A DNA stretch of 5,532 nt from Actinomycetota bacterium (GTDB taxonomy: Bacteria; Actinomycetota; Actinomycetes; Nanopelagicales; Nanopelagicaceae): the NCBI GenBank assembly GCA_009698515.1, contig WLQA01000059.1, positions 1 through 5,532 of the forward strand. Reading direction: 5' to 3'. The first letter of the stretch is position 1. Each line of letters starts with the position of its first letter. Shown piece after piece: positions 1-5,532 of this stretch. The position numbers and the translations under genes are program-made. Under the pieces are notes generated by a model. That model saw nothing but the letters and a program-made list of their open reading frames with translations. It had not been told where the DNA came from and did not search any database.

Positions 1-690
1 AAAAAAGAGGCGGCAGTTGTTAGTGATAAAAATGCTGCGCCAGAAAAACAATCTCAACTCGCAGTATTAAAGGATGCATACCGCCTAGTTCGAAAAGAGT
101 CTCCTAAAGGAATTGTTATCTCAATTCTCGCCTTCGTAGCCGTATTTGTTGTTGGAATAATCTTCGGCAAAAGTATTGGTCATCCGATATATGTTGGATT
201 AATCTCTTTGCCGCTTGCATTCTTAATTGCATTCTTTCTCTTTACCCGTTTTGCCAATACCGCAGCCTTTGCATCTATCGAAGGACAATTAGGTGCCGGT
301 GCAAGCGTGCTGATGTCGATTCGTCGTGGTTTTATTACAACTCCAGCTGTTAATGTTTCAAGAAATCAAGACATGGTCCATCGGGTATCTGGAAAAGCTG
401 GCATCATTTTGGTTGGCGAAGGTTCGCAGGCAGTTCGCGCACTTTTGCAGGATGAACGAAAGAAAATGGAGAGATTCTTATCTGGCGTACCTGTAACTGA
501 AGTAATTGTTGGTGATAATCCTGGCCAGGTTTCGATTAGAAAATTACAAAAACATTTAAAGAAATTACCTAAGAAATTAAACACCGCTCAACTGCGCGAG
601 GTTCGTGCTCGTTTGCGCTCTGTTGGCGGATTAAATATTCCAATGCCTAAAGGGCCAATGCCAACAAATTTACGGATGCCCCGCCGTTAA
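1..690 (+). CDS. DUF4191 family membrane protein (5'-partial)
   Basis: The frame is open from base 1 to the TAA at 688-690 and gives 229 residues with no start codon in view. Actinobacterial DUF4191 proteins are only slightly longer, so probably just the first few residues lie outside the window. A charged N-terminus is followed by the family's YRLVRKESPKG-like stretch (residues 27-37), two adjacent membrane helices (about 37-55 and 62-82), and a soluble, basic C-terminal domain. Family-typical blocks include SIEGQLGAGASVL (92-104), RRGFITTPAV, NQDMVHRVSGKAGIILVGEG, SIRKLQKHLKKLP, and a PMPKGPMP tail rich in Pro and Arg. The family has no established biochemical function; in Actinobacteria it commonly sits beside lipA/lipB and glnA. 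An internal ATG at 208 would remove the first helix and is not the start. The gene converges on the RDD gene with a 6-base gap. Family identification is confident; the function is unknown. Confidence 0.9.
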   Translation, partial: KKEAAVVSDKNAAPEKQSQLAVLKDAYRLVRKESPKGIVISILAFVAVFVVGIIFGKSIGHPIYVGLISLPLAFLIAFFLFTRFANTAAFASIEGQLGAGASVLMSIRRGFITTPAVNVSRNQDMVHRVSGKAGIILVGEGSQAVRALLQDERKKMERFLSGVPVTEVIVGDNPGQVSIRKLQKHLKKLPKKLNTAQLREVRARLRSVGGLNIPMPKGPMPTNLRMPRR

Positions 691-704
691 GTAAATTCAC
701 TTAA
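687..704. repeat. Small inverted repeat spanning two convergent stop codons
   Basis: TTAAGT (687-692) and ACTTAA (699-704) form a perfect 6-bp inverted repeat around the 6-base loop AAATTC. It covers the stop codon of the DUF4191 gene (688-690) and that of the convergent RDD gene (697-699, minus). The stem is AT-rich and lacks a proper U tract, so it would be at best a weak terminator for either direction. It may be chance in AT-rich DNA. No stronger hairpin is visible at this convergent junction. Confidence 0.3.
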
Positions 705-1074
705 TTGCAATAATTCTAGAGTTAGTTAGTAGATTGTGATAAGGCTCTAGATCTTTTGTAAAAATCGCAGGTAGTACTAACACGATTAAAAAAGTTCTAA
801 TAAAGGTGCGCTTAAAACCAATTCGCCCGTGAGTTTGTTTATCTACAACTTTAATTCCAACTAGAAACTGCCCCATTGAGCATTGCAAAAAGTAAGTCAC
901 AAATGAGACCTCGATGAAAAATATCAAAAGTGTTGAAATTGAGGTTTCCGGAATTACAGCTGGAGTAAGCAGTGTCGATATCGACCAAGCGATCGCCCAG
1001 TCGATACAAATCGCCAAAAACCTTTTGCCAAGAGTGGCCTCGGCCATATCCGCCGGCATTGGATCAATACTCAT
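697..1074 (-). CDS. RDD family membrane protein, short
   Basis: This is a 125-residue membrane protein with the RDD domain layout. LGKRFLAICIDW (about 15-26) carries the N-terminal Arg18 and Asp25 at the start of helix 1 (22-41). Helix 2 spans about 48-64. GQFLVGIKVVD (69-78 region) matches the family's G-x-x-x-G-x-K/R-V-V-D block, and FKRTFIRTFLI leads into a third helix (91-105). The C-terminal block usually read as HDxxxxT is HNLLTNS here, with Asn114 in place of Asp; Asp108 lies just before it. I chose the ATG at 1074 because AAGG (1085-1082) sits 7 bases upstream. The frame can be extended two codons to a TTG at 1080, but that would leave only one base after the AAGG. RDD proteins are poorly characterised, and some have been linked to ion transport. 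Placement next to glnA and DUF4191 is typical of Actinobacteria. The family is fairly sure; the function is not. Confidence 0.85.
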   Translation of the reverse strand: MSIDPMPADMAEATLGKRFLAICIDWAIAWSISTLLTPAVIPETSISTLLIFFIEVSFVTYFLQCSMGQFLVGIKVVDKQTHGRIGFKRTFIRTFLIVLVLPAIFTKDLEPYHNLLTNSRIIAIK

Positions 1075-1081
1075 GCGCAAA

Positions 1082-1085
1082 CCTT
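1082..1085 (-). promoter_or_regulatory. Ribosome binding site deciding the RDD gene start
   Basis: Read on the minus strand, AAGG precedes the ATG at 1074 with 7 intervening bases, a normal spacing. It precedes the in-frame TTG at 1080 by only one base. This supports the ATG as the start and removes two residues from the longest open frame. Confidence 0.5.
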
Positions 1086-1114
1086 AGCCCGCCCTCAGTT
1101 CAATTATGGTTTTT

Positions 1115-1141
1115 GAAACATAGATGTAACACGCAGGTCAT
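1115..1141 (+). promoter_or_regulatory. GlnR-like half-site array upstream of glnA
   Basis: GAAAC (1115-1119), six bases, GTAAC (1126-1130), six bases, GTCAT (1137-1141) form half-sites on an exact 11-base period. The actinobacterial nitrogen regulator GlnR is known to bind alternating gTnAc and GaAAc half-sites separated by six bases, and glnA is a classic target. The first two half-sites match perfectly (GaAAc, GTnAC); the third matches four of five positions as read against gTnAc but falls where GaAAc would be expected. The next positions on the period (1104 and 1148) do not match well. TTGAAA (1113-1118) overlaps the first half-site and could be a -35 element, but no convincing -10 follows at 16-18 bases; TAGATT (1141-1146) is 22 bases away. 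The site lies 115-141 bases before the glnA ATG. The RDD gene diverges from the same spacer and could share control. Binding is inferred. Confidence 0.4.
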
Positions 1142-1241
1142 AGATTTTTCACCGTTACCAAGTAGGTTTCCCCTATCGGATTCGAAGCAACGCCGCCTCT
1201 TATTCAGCCAGATTACCTTCGCAATGTTTTAAATAGTGAAT

Positions 1242-1247
1242 GAGGAG
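1242..1247 (+). promoter_or_regulatory. Strong Shine-Dalgarno sequence of glnA
   Basis: GAGGAG lies 8 bases before the ATG at 1256. It is the best ribosome binding site in the window, consistent with high expression of glutamine synthetase, and it fixes the start codon. The other complete genes in this window have weak or no visible Shine-Dalgarno sequence. Confidence 0.8.
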
Positions 1248-1255
1248 ATTGTTAG

Positions 1256-2686
1256 ATGTTTAAAGATTCATCTGAAATTTTTGCTTACATCAAGAAAAAT
1301 GATGTAAAGCTAATTGATGTTCGTTTCATTGACTTACCAGGAATTCAACACCACTTTAATGTGCCAGTTGAATCCTTTGATGAGGCTGTCTTCAAAGATG
1401 GCTTAATGTTTGATGGTTCATCAATTCGCGGTTTCCAAGCAATTCATGAATCAGATATGAAGTTACTACCAGTTCCTTCATCAGCATTCTTAGATCCATA
1501 CCGTAAAGAAAAAACTTTAGTAATTTTATTCTCAGTTCATAACCCAGATGACAACACTCCATACTCTAGAGATCCTCGTGGTGTAGTAGCCAAAGCGGTT
1601 GACTTTATGCGCTCTACTGGAATTGCAGACACTGCATTCTTTGCACCAGAAGCTGAGTTTTATGTTTTTGATCGAATCCGTTTCTTAACTGGAATGAATC
1701 AAGCATTCCACCATATCGAATCTTACGAAGGTGCTTGGAACACTGGCATCGAAGAGGATGCAGATGGCACACCAAACCGTGGATACCGCACACGTATTAA
1801 GGGCGGTTACTTCCCAGTTTCACCAACTGATCAATTTGCCGATCTTCGTGATGAGATGGTTATGAAACTTGGCGAAGTTGGCTTACAAGTAGAACGTGCT
1901 CACCACGAGGTTGGTACTGCCGGACAAATGGAAATTAACTACCGCTTCAGCGACATCTTGACAGCTGGTGATGAGTTAATGAAATTTAAGTACATTATTA
2001 AGAACACTGCATGGGCTGCTGGTAAAACTGCAACCTTTATGCCAAAACCATTATTTGGTGACAACGGCTCAGGTATGCACGTTCACCAATCACTTTGGAA
2101 AGATGGCAAGCCATTGTTCTGGGGCGATGGATATGGCGATCTCTCAGATGTGGCACGTTGGTACATCGGTGGCTTGCTAAAGCATGCGCCATCACTTCTT
2201 GCCTTCACTAACCCAACAGTTAATTCATACAAACGTTTAGTTCCGGGTTATGAAGCACCAGTTAATTTGGTTTACTCAGCACGAAATCGCTCTGCATGTA
2301 TTCGTATTCCAATTACTGGTTCAAATCCAAAAGCTAAGCGAATTGAATTCCGCTGCCCAGATCCATCATCAAATCCATACCTAGCATTTGCTGCCATGTT
2401 GATGGCAGGCCTTGATGGAATTCAAAACAAGATAGAGCCACCAAAGCCAGTTGATAAAGATCTTTATGATCTAGAAGGCGCAGAAGCTGCAGCAATTCCG
2501 CAGGTTCCAGGCTCACTTGATGCAGTACTAGATAATCTAGAAAAAGATCATGAGTTCTTAATTAAGGGCGGAGTATTTACCAAAGACCTAATTGAAACTT
2601 GGATTGATTTCAAGCGTAAGCAAGAGGTGGATTACGTAAGATTGCGTCCACATCCAGCTGAGTTTGAACTTTATTACGATCTATAA
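1256..2686 (+). CDS. glnA: Glutamine synthetase, type I (GSI-beta)
   Basis: This cytosolic dodecameric enzyme condenses glutamate and ammonia to glutamine using ATP and is the central step of ammonium assimilation. At 476 residues it matches the usual 470-480 of actinobacterial GlnA1. Visible landmarks in order: the N-terminal beta-grasp region; FDGSSIRGF (about 52-60); EAEFYVFD with metal ligands Glu132 and Glu134; HHEVGTAGQMEI with Glu218 and Glu226; NGSGMHVH (270-277) with His275; the flap NPTVNSYKRLVPGYEAP (319-335) with Glu333; the Arg-rich RNRSACIRIP; and IEFRCPDPSSNPY with Glu364. KDLYDLEG places Tyr404 where Tyr397 of the enteric enzyme is adenylylated, so control by a GlnE-type adenylyltransferase is expected. 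That site also distinguishes GSI-beta from GSI-alpha. The start is fixed by a GAGGAG sequence 8 bases upstream. A GlnR-like box lies further upstream and a strong terminator begins 11 bases after the stop. I see no truncation or missing catalytic residue. Confidence 0.98.
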   Translation: MFKDSSEIFAYIKKNDVKLIDVRFIDLPGIQHHFNVPVESFDEAVFKDGLMFDGSSIRGFQAIHESDMKLLPVPSSAFLDPYRKEKTLVILFSVHNPDDNTPYSRDPRGVVAKAVDFMRSTGIADTAFFAPEAEFYVFDRIRFLTGMNQAFHHIESYEGAWNTGIEEDADGTPNRGYRTRIKGGYFPVSPTDQFADLRDEMVMKLGEVGLQVERAHHEVGTAGQMEINYRFSDILTAGDELMKFKYIIKNTAWAAGKTATFMPKPLFGDNGSGMHVHQSLWKDGKPLFWGDGYGDLSDVARWYIGGLLKHAPSLLAFTNPTVNSYKRLVPGYEAPVNLVYSARNRSACIRIPITGSNPKAKRIEFRCPDPSSNPYLAFAAMLMAGLDGIQNKIEPPKPVDKDLYDLEGAEAAAIPQVPGSLDAVLDNLEKDHEFLIKGGVFTKDLIETWIDFKRKQEVDYVRLRPHPAEFELYYDL

Positions 2687-2696
2687 GAAGTAATTT

Positions 2697-2736
2697 AGAA
2701 ATGCCCTCCTTAATCGGGGGGCATTTCTATTTTAAT
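2697..2736. terminator. Intrinsic terminator shared by glnA and the convergent MFS gene
   Basis: AGAAATGCCCTCC (2697-2709) pairs with GGGGGGCATTTCT (2716-2728) across the six-base loop TTAATC. This makes a 13-bp stem with one G-T wobble (2707:2718) and a GC-rich middle and top. On the plus strand it is followed by ATTTTAATTT, a serviceable U-rich tail for glnA, whose stop ends at 2686. On the minus strand the trailing sequence is AAATTACTTCTT, poorer in T, so termination of the MFS transcript may be weaker. The hairpin occupies most of the 50-base gap between the two convergent genes. Confidence 0.88.
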
Positions 2737-3930
2737 TTAATTAACCACTACTCGTTTCATAAATAAGCCAACAAGTGCAAAGTAAATTGCCATGATGACC
2801 CAACCAATTTGGCCAAGCCCAATAGCTAGAAATATTACAAGCGATGGACCAATAACATTCATGGTGCCAAAACCCATTCGCCATAATCCTTGGTAAGCCC
2901 CTTGGCGATTTTGATCAGCTAATTCAAAAGCAATACTCCAACTTCCAGTCGAGGCCATTAACTCACCAACCACATGAACTAACATCGCTAAAACCAATAA
3001 GGTGGCACCCAGAATTGGGCTTACTCCTTTTGCTAAACCATAAAACAAACAGGCAATAGCAATATAAAAGCCAGCTTTTTGGAATTGCTTGGCCGCCGCA
3101 TCTACATCGTTAATTCCCTTACTCATTCGAACTTGAAATAACACAACGGCGATCGTATTTATCAACATAATTACTGATACCCACCAACGAGGTGCATTAG
3201 TTTCGGTGACCACCCACACTGGTATTGCCACATTTTGCAAAATAAAGTGCATGGACATCAATCCACTTAAAATCATCGCCTTTATATAGCGGTAATCTTT
3301 CAAAATACTCCAATCAAATTTTTCATGTGCTTGGAGTGAGGCATCAAATTTTTCTACCCGCATATACGCAAGTGCAGCCACTAGAAAAGTAAGTGCATCT
3401 ACGGCGATCATAATTTTGTATGCAGTTTCAGTATTTATTGCCAATGCGATACCCGCAACAACTGTGCCAAATGCAATTCCTAAGTTTGTAACCGCTCTGG
3501 TATATGCGCGAATTATTACTCGCTCTTCCCCCTCACCCATTCTGGCAATTACCGCCATACGTGAAGTTTGACCAAATCCTTCAAAGATTGAATCAAGTGA
3601 AAGCAAAAGTAAAAGCAACCACCAATTTTTGGTAAAAATTAATGCAGCCGAAGCCGCTCCTTGCGCAATTAAAGAAAGTACCGCGATTCGCCGAGGTGGG
3701 AATCTATCAATGATGTGGCCAGTTGGGATGCTTAGAATTAGAGACAACGCCCCTGAAAGTGAAAATGCAAGAGCAACTTTCTGTGCGCCTAACCCAACAA
3801 TTAATGAAAAATAAATAATACCGGTGGTCATAAAAAGACCATTTCCAAAGGTGCTAATAAATGTAGCTAAGGTGATGCGACGAACCCGAGGATCGGGTGA
3901 TATTACATTTGTGATTACTTGTTTAAGCAC
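2737..3930 (-). CDS. MFS transporter, 12 helices, drug/metabolite-exporter-like
   Basis: This 397-residue integral membrane protein has twelve hydrophobic segments, roughly at 18-46, 52-74, 82-101, 103-121, 147-165, 170-190, 217-240, 250-268, 285-302, 306-325, 353-372 and 374-391. The loop between helices 2 and 3 carries the MFS signature GHIIDRFPPRR (71-81; G-x-x-x-D-R-x-x-x-R-R). RAYTRAVTNLGIAFG (141-155) before and within helix 5, and the polar loop with QGAYQGLWRMGFG (343-355) before helix 11, resemble proton-driven DHA1-type efflux proteins. The substrate cannot be told from sequence. The start is GTG at 3930; no other start codon occurs before Met34, which would delete the first helix. 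The first 8 bases overlap the end of the aminotransferase gene and no Shine-Dalgarno sequence is visible, so translation is probably coupled to that gene. The pairing suggests transport of a substrate or product of the aminotransferase, by inference only. Confidence 0.9.
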   Translation of the reverse strand: MLKQVITNVISPDPRVRRITLATFISTFGNGLFMTTGIIYFSLIVGLGAQKVALAFSLSGALSLILSIPTGHIIDRFPPRRIAVLSLIAQGAASAALIFTKNWWLLLLLLSLDSIFEGFGQTSRMAVIARMGEGEERVIIRAYTRAVTNLGIAFGTVVAGIALAINTETAYKIMIAVDALTFLVAALAYMRVEKFDASLQAHEKFDWSILKDYRYIKAMILSGLMSMHFILQNVAIPVWVVTETNAPRWWVSVIMLINTIAVVLFQVRMSKGINDVDAAAKQFQKAGFYIAIACLFYGLAKGVSPILGATLLVLAMLVHVVGELMASTGSWSIAFELADQNRQGAYQGLWRMGFGTMNVIGPSLVIFLAIGLGQIGWVIMAIYFALVGLFMKRVVVN

Positions 3931-5317
3931 GGAGTACAGCAGCTAAAGATCTAAAATCTTCAACCAAAATATCGATCTCTTTTTGTCCATGCGCCAATGA
4001 AATTAGCCACTGCTCATCAAGTCCGGGTGGTGTAATAATTCCGCGATTAATTGACCAAAGCCAAGATAATTCTGCAACCTTAAAATCAGTTGCTTTGTAA
4101 TCTCGATAATTTCTTACGGGAGTTGTTGCCCAAGTAATACATCCTTTAACACCAAAACCAACGGTGTGTGCTGGCAATTGATACTCTGAAATAATTTCGG
4201 AAATTCTCTCTAGTGCTTGTCGATTAAAGCTTTCGGCAATACCTAGTGATTCATCTGTACAAATTCGATCAACTGCGCGAACACCTGCCATCGCTAATGG
4301 ATTTCCATTAAATGTACCGAAGTGGGCCATCTTTCCAGAGGCAACTGCATCCATATATTGCTTCTTGCCACCAAATGCTGCAAGTGGAACACCGCCACCG
4401 ATTGATTTGGCTAAACAAATTAAATCTGGTTGCACACCAAGTCTTTGCGCAGCACCTTGTGGACCAGCAGTTAATCCAGTTTTAACCTCATCAAAAATCA
4501 AAATAATTCCATATTGATCACACAAAGTACGAACACCTTCAAGATAACCCTCATCAGGCAAGACAATTCCAATATTTTCTAAAACCGGTTCCAAAATAAA
4601 ACAGGCAATTCGATCAAAGTTACGTTTAAAGATAGCTTCAAGTGATTCAAGATTGTTGTATGGAACAACAAATACTTCACCTGGCACTGCAGATTCTGGA
4701 ACGACTGCTGTTGGAGATTGTGCATCGCCTGCTTGATTTAACGCAGGTTTGCTTGAAACCATCAATGGGTCATATGAGCCGTGATACCCACCCTCGATTT
4801 TTACTACAGCATTTTTTCCGGTGTATGCGCGGGCGGTACGTACTGCGTACATCGTTGCCTCTGTACCAGAGTTAGCAAATCGAATTTGATCAATAGCAAA
4901 TCTCTTACACAAACGTTCAGCAGCATCTCTAGAGATAGGTGAAGGGGTTACAAATAAAGTTCCAACCTCCAAAGTTGTCTTCAACTCAGCTACTACATCA
5001 GGATTTAAGTGACCAGCCAACATTGCACCAAAGCCCATTGAAAGATCGAGAAGATCGCGACCATCAACATCCTTCATCCACGCACCTTTGGCGGAGACAA
5101 TTGAGATTGGGTATGGATCCCAGTGTTGAAAACTTGAGGGAACTCCTAGTGGAATTACTTGATGAGCAAGTTCATTCTCTAAGCCAGATCCGATAGTGGA
5201 ATTTTTATACGCGGCCCACTCTTGAGCAAGAAGTTGTTCAACTTTATTGAAATCTAATGGTTTTGAATCAATAGCGGTAGTTCTAAATGCTTGGGGGTGA
5301 TGCGATTTTGTTTGCAT
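3923..5317 (-). CDS. Class III PLP-dependent aminotransferase, glutamate-1-semialdehyde aminomutase-like
   Basis: This 464-residue cytosolic enzyme belongs to fold type I, class III. Landmarks: NSGTEA (149-154) binds the cofactor phosphate; YHGSYD (178-183) holds the ring-stacking position; LEP with Glu243; IFDEVKTG (274-281) with Asp276 for the pyridine nitrogen; CLAKSIGGG with the Schiff-base Lys304; and HFGTFNGNP (332-340). These blocks resemble glutamate-1-semialdehyde 2,1-aminomutase (HemL), and automatic annotation would likely say so. However, it is longer than typical HemL (about 430), with an extra 40-50 residues at the N-terminus. HWDPYPISIV (65-74) recalls beta-amino-acid transaminases, and the FDEVKTGL and AKSIGG blocks differ from the usual HemL forms. 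I therefore leave it without a gene name. ATG 5317 is the only plausible start; there is no Shine-Dalgarno sequence within 15 bases. The stop codon overlaps the MFS gene by 8 bases. Family is certain, reaction open. Confidence 0.93.
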   Translation of the reverse strand: MQTKSHHPQAFRTTAIDSKPLDFNKVEQLLAQEWAAYKNSTIGSGLENELAHQVIPLGVPSSFQHWDPYPISIVSAKGAWMKDVDGRDLLDLSMGFGAMLAGHLNPDVVAELKTTLEVGTLFVTPSPISRDAAERLCKRFAIDQIRFANSGTEATMYAVRTARAYTGKNAVVKIEGGYHGSYDPLMVSSKPALNQAGDAQSPTAVVPESAVPGEVFVVPYNNLESLEAIFKRNFDRIACFILEPVLENIGIVLPDEGYLEGVRTLCDQYGIILIFDEVKTGLTAGPQGAAQRLGVQPDLICLAKSIGGGVPLAAFGGKKQYMDAVASGKMAHFGTFNGNPLAMAGVRAVDRICTDESLGIAESFNRQALERISEIISEYQLPAHTVGFGVKGCITWATTPVRNYRDYKATDFKVAELSWLWSINRGIITPPGLDEQWLISLAHGQKEIDILVEDFRSLAAVLRA

Positions 5318-5384
5318 GATTTATAGGTGGTTTCAAAAAGCTCCAATCGAGCCCTACTTTGAAATACACACTCCAAACGATTCA

Positions 5385-5405
5385 AAATAACTTATTTAGT
5401 TATTT
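5385..5405. repeat. Perfect 8-bp inverted repeat upstream of the aminotransferase gene
   Basis: AAATAACT (5385-5392) and AGTTATTT (5398-5405) are perfect reverse complements around a 5-base spacer, TATTT. The repeat lies 68-88 bases upstream of the aminotransferase ATG, in its probable leader or promoter. It could be an operator for a dimeric regulator or a weak hairpin. The stem is 7 of 8 A-T pairs, so a stable RNA structure is unlikely, and chance in this very AT-rich stretch is possible. Confidence 0.3.
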
Positions 5406-5416
5406 ATATAAAGGCA

Positions 5417-5444
5417 AATGTAGCAGAGTATAAATTTTTGTCTA
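5417..5444 (-). promoter_or_regulatory. Candidate promoter of the aminotransferase-MFS unit
   Basis: Read on the minus strand, TAGACA (5444-5439) and TACATT (5422-5417), 16 bases apart, resemble sigma-70-class -35 and -10 elements. A second -10-like hexamer, TATACT (5432-5427), lies in the same stretch but has a poorer -35 (TTAATT at 5455-5450). Either would give a leader of roughly 90-105 bases that contains the inverted repeat at 5385-5405. The region is so AT-rich that such matches are expected by chance; this is only the best candidate in the spacer. Confidence 0.3.
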
Positions 5445-5476
5445 ATTTTAATTAAATTATGCGTGTTTTTTAAAAG

Positions 5477-5532
5477 TTACGCTTGTTTTCTACGACGGTA
5501 TGCGTAAATTCCAAAAAATAAACTTGTTGTTA
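5477..5532 (-). CDS. Possible C-terminal end of a membrane protein (3' end only)
   Basis: On the minus strand, an open frame entering from the window edge encodes TTSLFFGIYAYRRRKQA and then TAA (5479-5477). A hydrophobic helix end followed by a cluster of basic residues is the usual look of the last transmembrane segment and cytoplasmic tail of a transporter or permease. The other two minus-strand frames give no such pattern; one hits a stop after NNKFIFWNLRIPSS. If real, the gene lies upstream of, and in the same direction as, the aminotransferase, with a 159-base AT-rich gap that has candidate promoter elements but no strong terminator. Seventeen residues are too few to name a family. Confidence 0.45.
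   Translation of the reverse strand, partial: TTSLFFGIYAYRRRKQA

Noticed and set aside
366..584. Minus-strand open frame inside the DUF4191 gene.
   Set aside because: It is antisense to well-conserved DUF4191 blocks and has no independent support.
972..1232. Plus-strand open frame of 86 codons overlapping the RDD gene and the glnA spacer.
   Set aside because: It has no ribosome binding site, is antisense to a clear RDD-family protein, and its translation shows no recognisable pattern. It also covers the divergent promoter region.
1142..1255. Possible riboswitch or structured leader in the glnA 5' region.
   Set aside because: I could not find a stable nested hairpin set or a known motif; the known glnA RNA motif belongs to cyanobacteria. 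Only short chance complementarities are visible.
4642..5196. Two plus-strand open frames (4642-4875 and 4939-5196) opposite the aminotransferase gene.
   Set aside because: Both are antisense to conserved aminotransferase coding sequence, including cofactor-binding blocks, and their translations are low-quality Leu/Gln/His-rich shadows.
5320..5327. TATAAA-type hexamer just before the aminotransferase ATG, read as the -10 of a leaderless transcript.
   Set aside because: Only two bases separate TATAAA from the ATG. A -10 element there would place the transcription start inside the coding sequence, and no alternative start codon occurs nearby downstream.
1..5532. Mobile element, CRISPR array, tRNA/rRNA, phage or defence genes.
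   Set aside because: There are no transposase motifs, no spaced direct repeats, no tRNA cloverleaf and no rRNA-like sequence. Codon style is uniform across the genes, with no sign of recent transfer.

Overview
The window looks like chromosome from a small-genome, AT-rich actinobacterium. The main evidence is gene order: a DUF4191 membrane protein, a short RDD-family membrane protein and then type I glutamine synthetase (glnA), a neighbourhood known from many Actinobacteria, usually next to the lipoate genes. The protein sequences are clearly actinobacterial in type, but codon use is strongly AT-biased. That combination fits streamlined freshwater planktonic actinobacteria (acI / Nanopelagicales). 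The lineage is inferred from style and gene order, not from a marker gene search.

Layout. Positions 1-690 (+) hold a DUF4191 protein missing only its first residues. It converges, with 6 bases between the stop codons, on a small RDD-family membrane protein (697-1074, -). A 181-base divergent spacer (1075-1255) separates the RDD gene from glnA and carries a GlnR-like half-site array plus a strong Shine-Dalgarno sequence for glnA. The complete glnA gene (1256-2686, +) has all expected catalytic residues and the adenylylation tyrosine. A strong hairpin terminator (2697-2736) lies between glnA and a convergent two-gene unit on the minus strand. That unit is a class III PLP-dependent aminotransferase of the glutamate-1-semialdehyde aminomutase / beta-amino-acid transaminase type (3923-5317), followed with an 8-base overlap by a 12-helix MFS transporter (2737-3930). 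The last 215 bases (5318-5532) are very AT-rich. They hold a candidate promoter, a small perfect inverted repeat, and at the edge what looks like the C-terminal end of another minus-strand membrane protein (5477-5532).

Function. The glnA side is core nitrogen assimilation. The aminotransferase-MFS pair is probably translationally coupled and suggests a small amino-compound conversion and transport unit, but its substrate cannot be read from the sequence. I see no mobile element, CRISPR array, tRNA, rRNA, phage gene or defence system. This is mostly an ordinary core region. The points most worth following up are the GlnR-like box at glnA and the uncharacterised aminotransferase-transporter pair.
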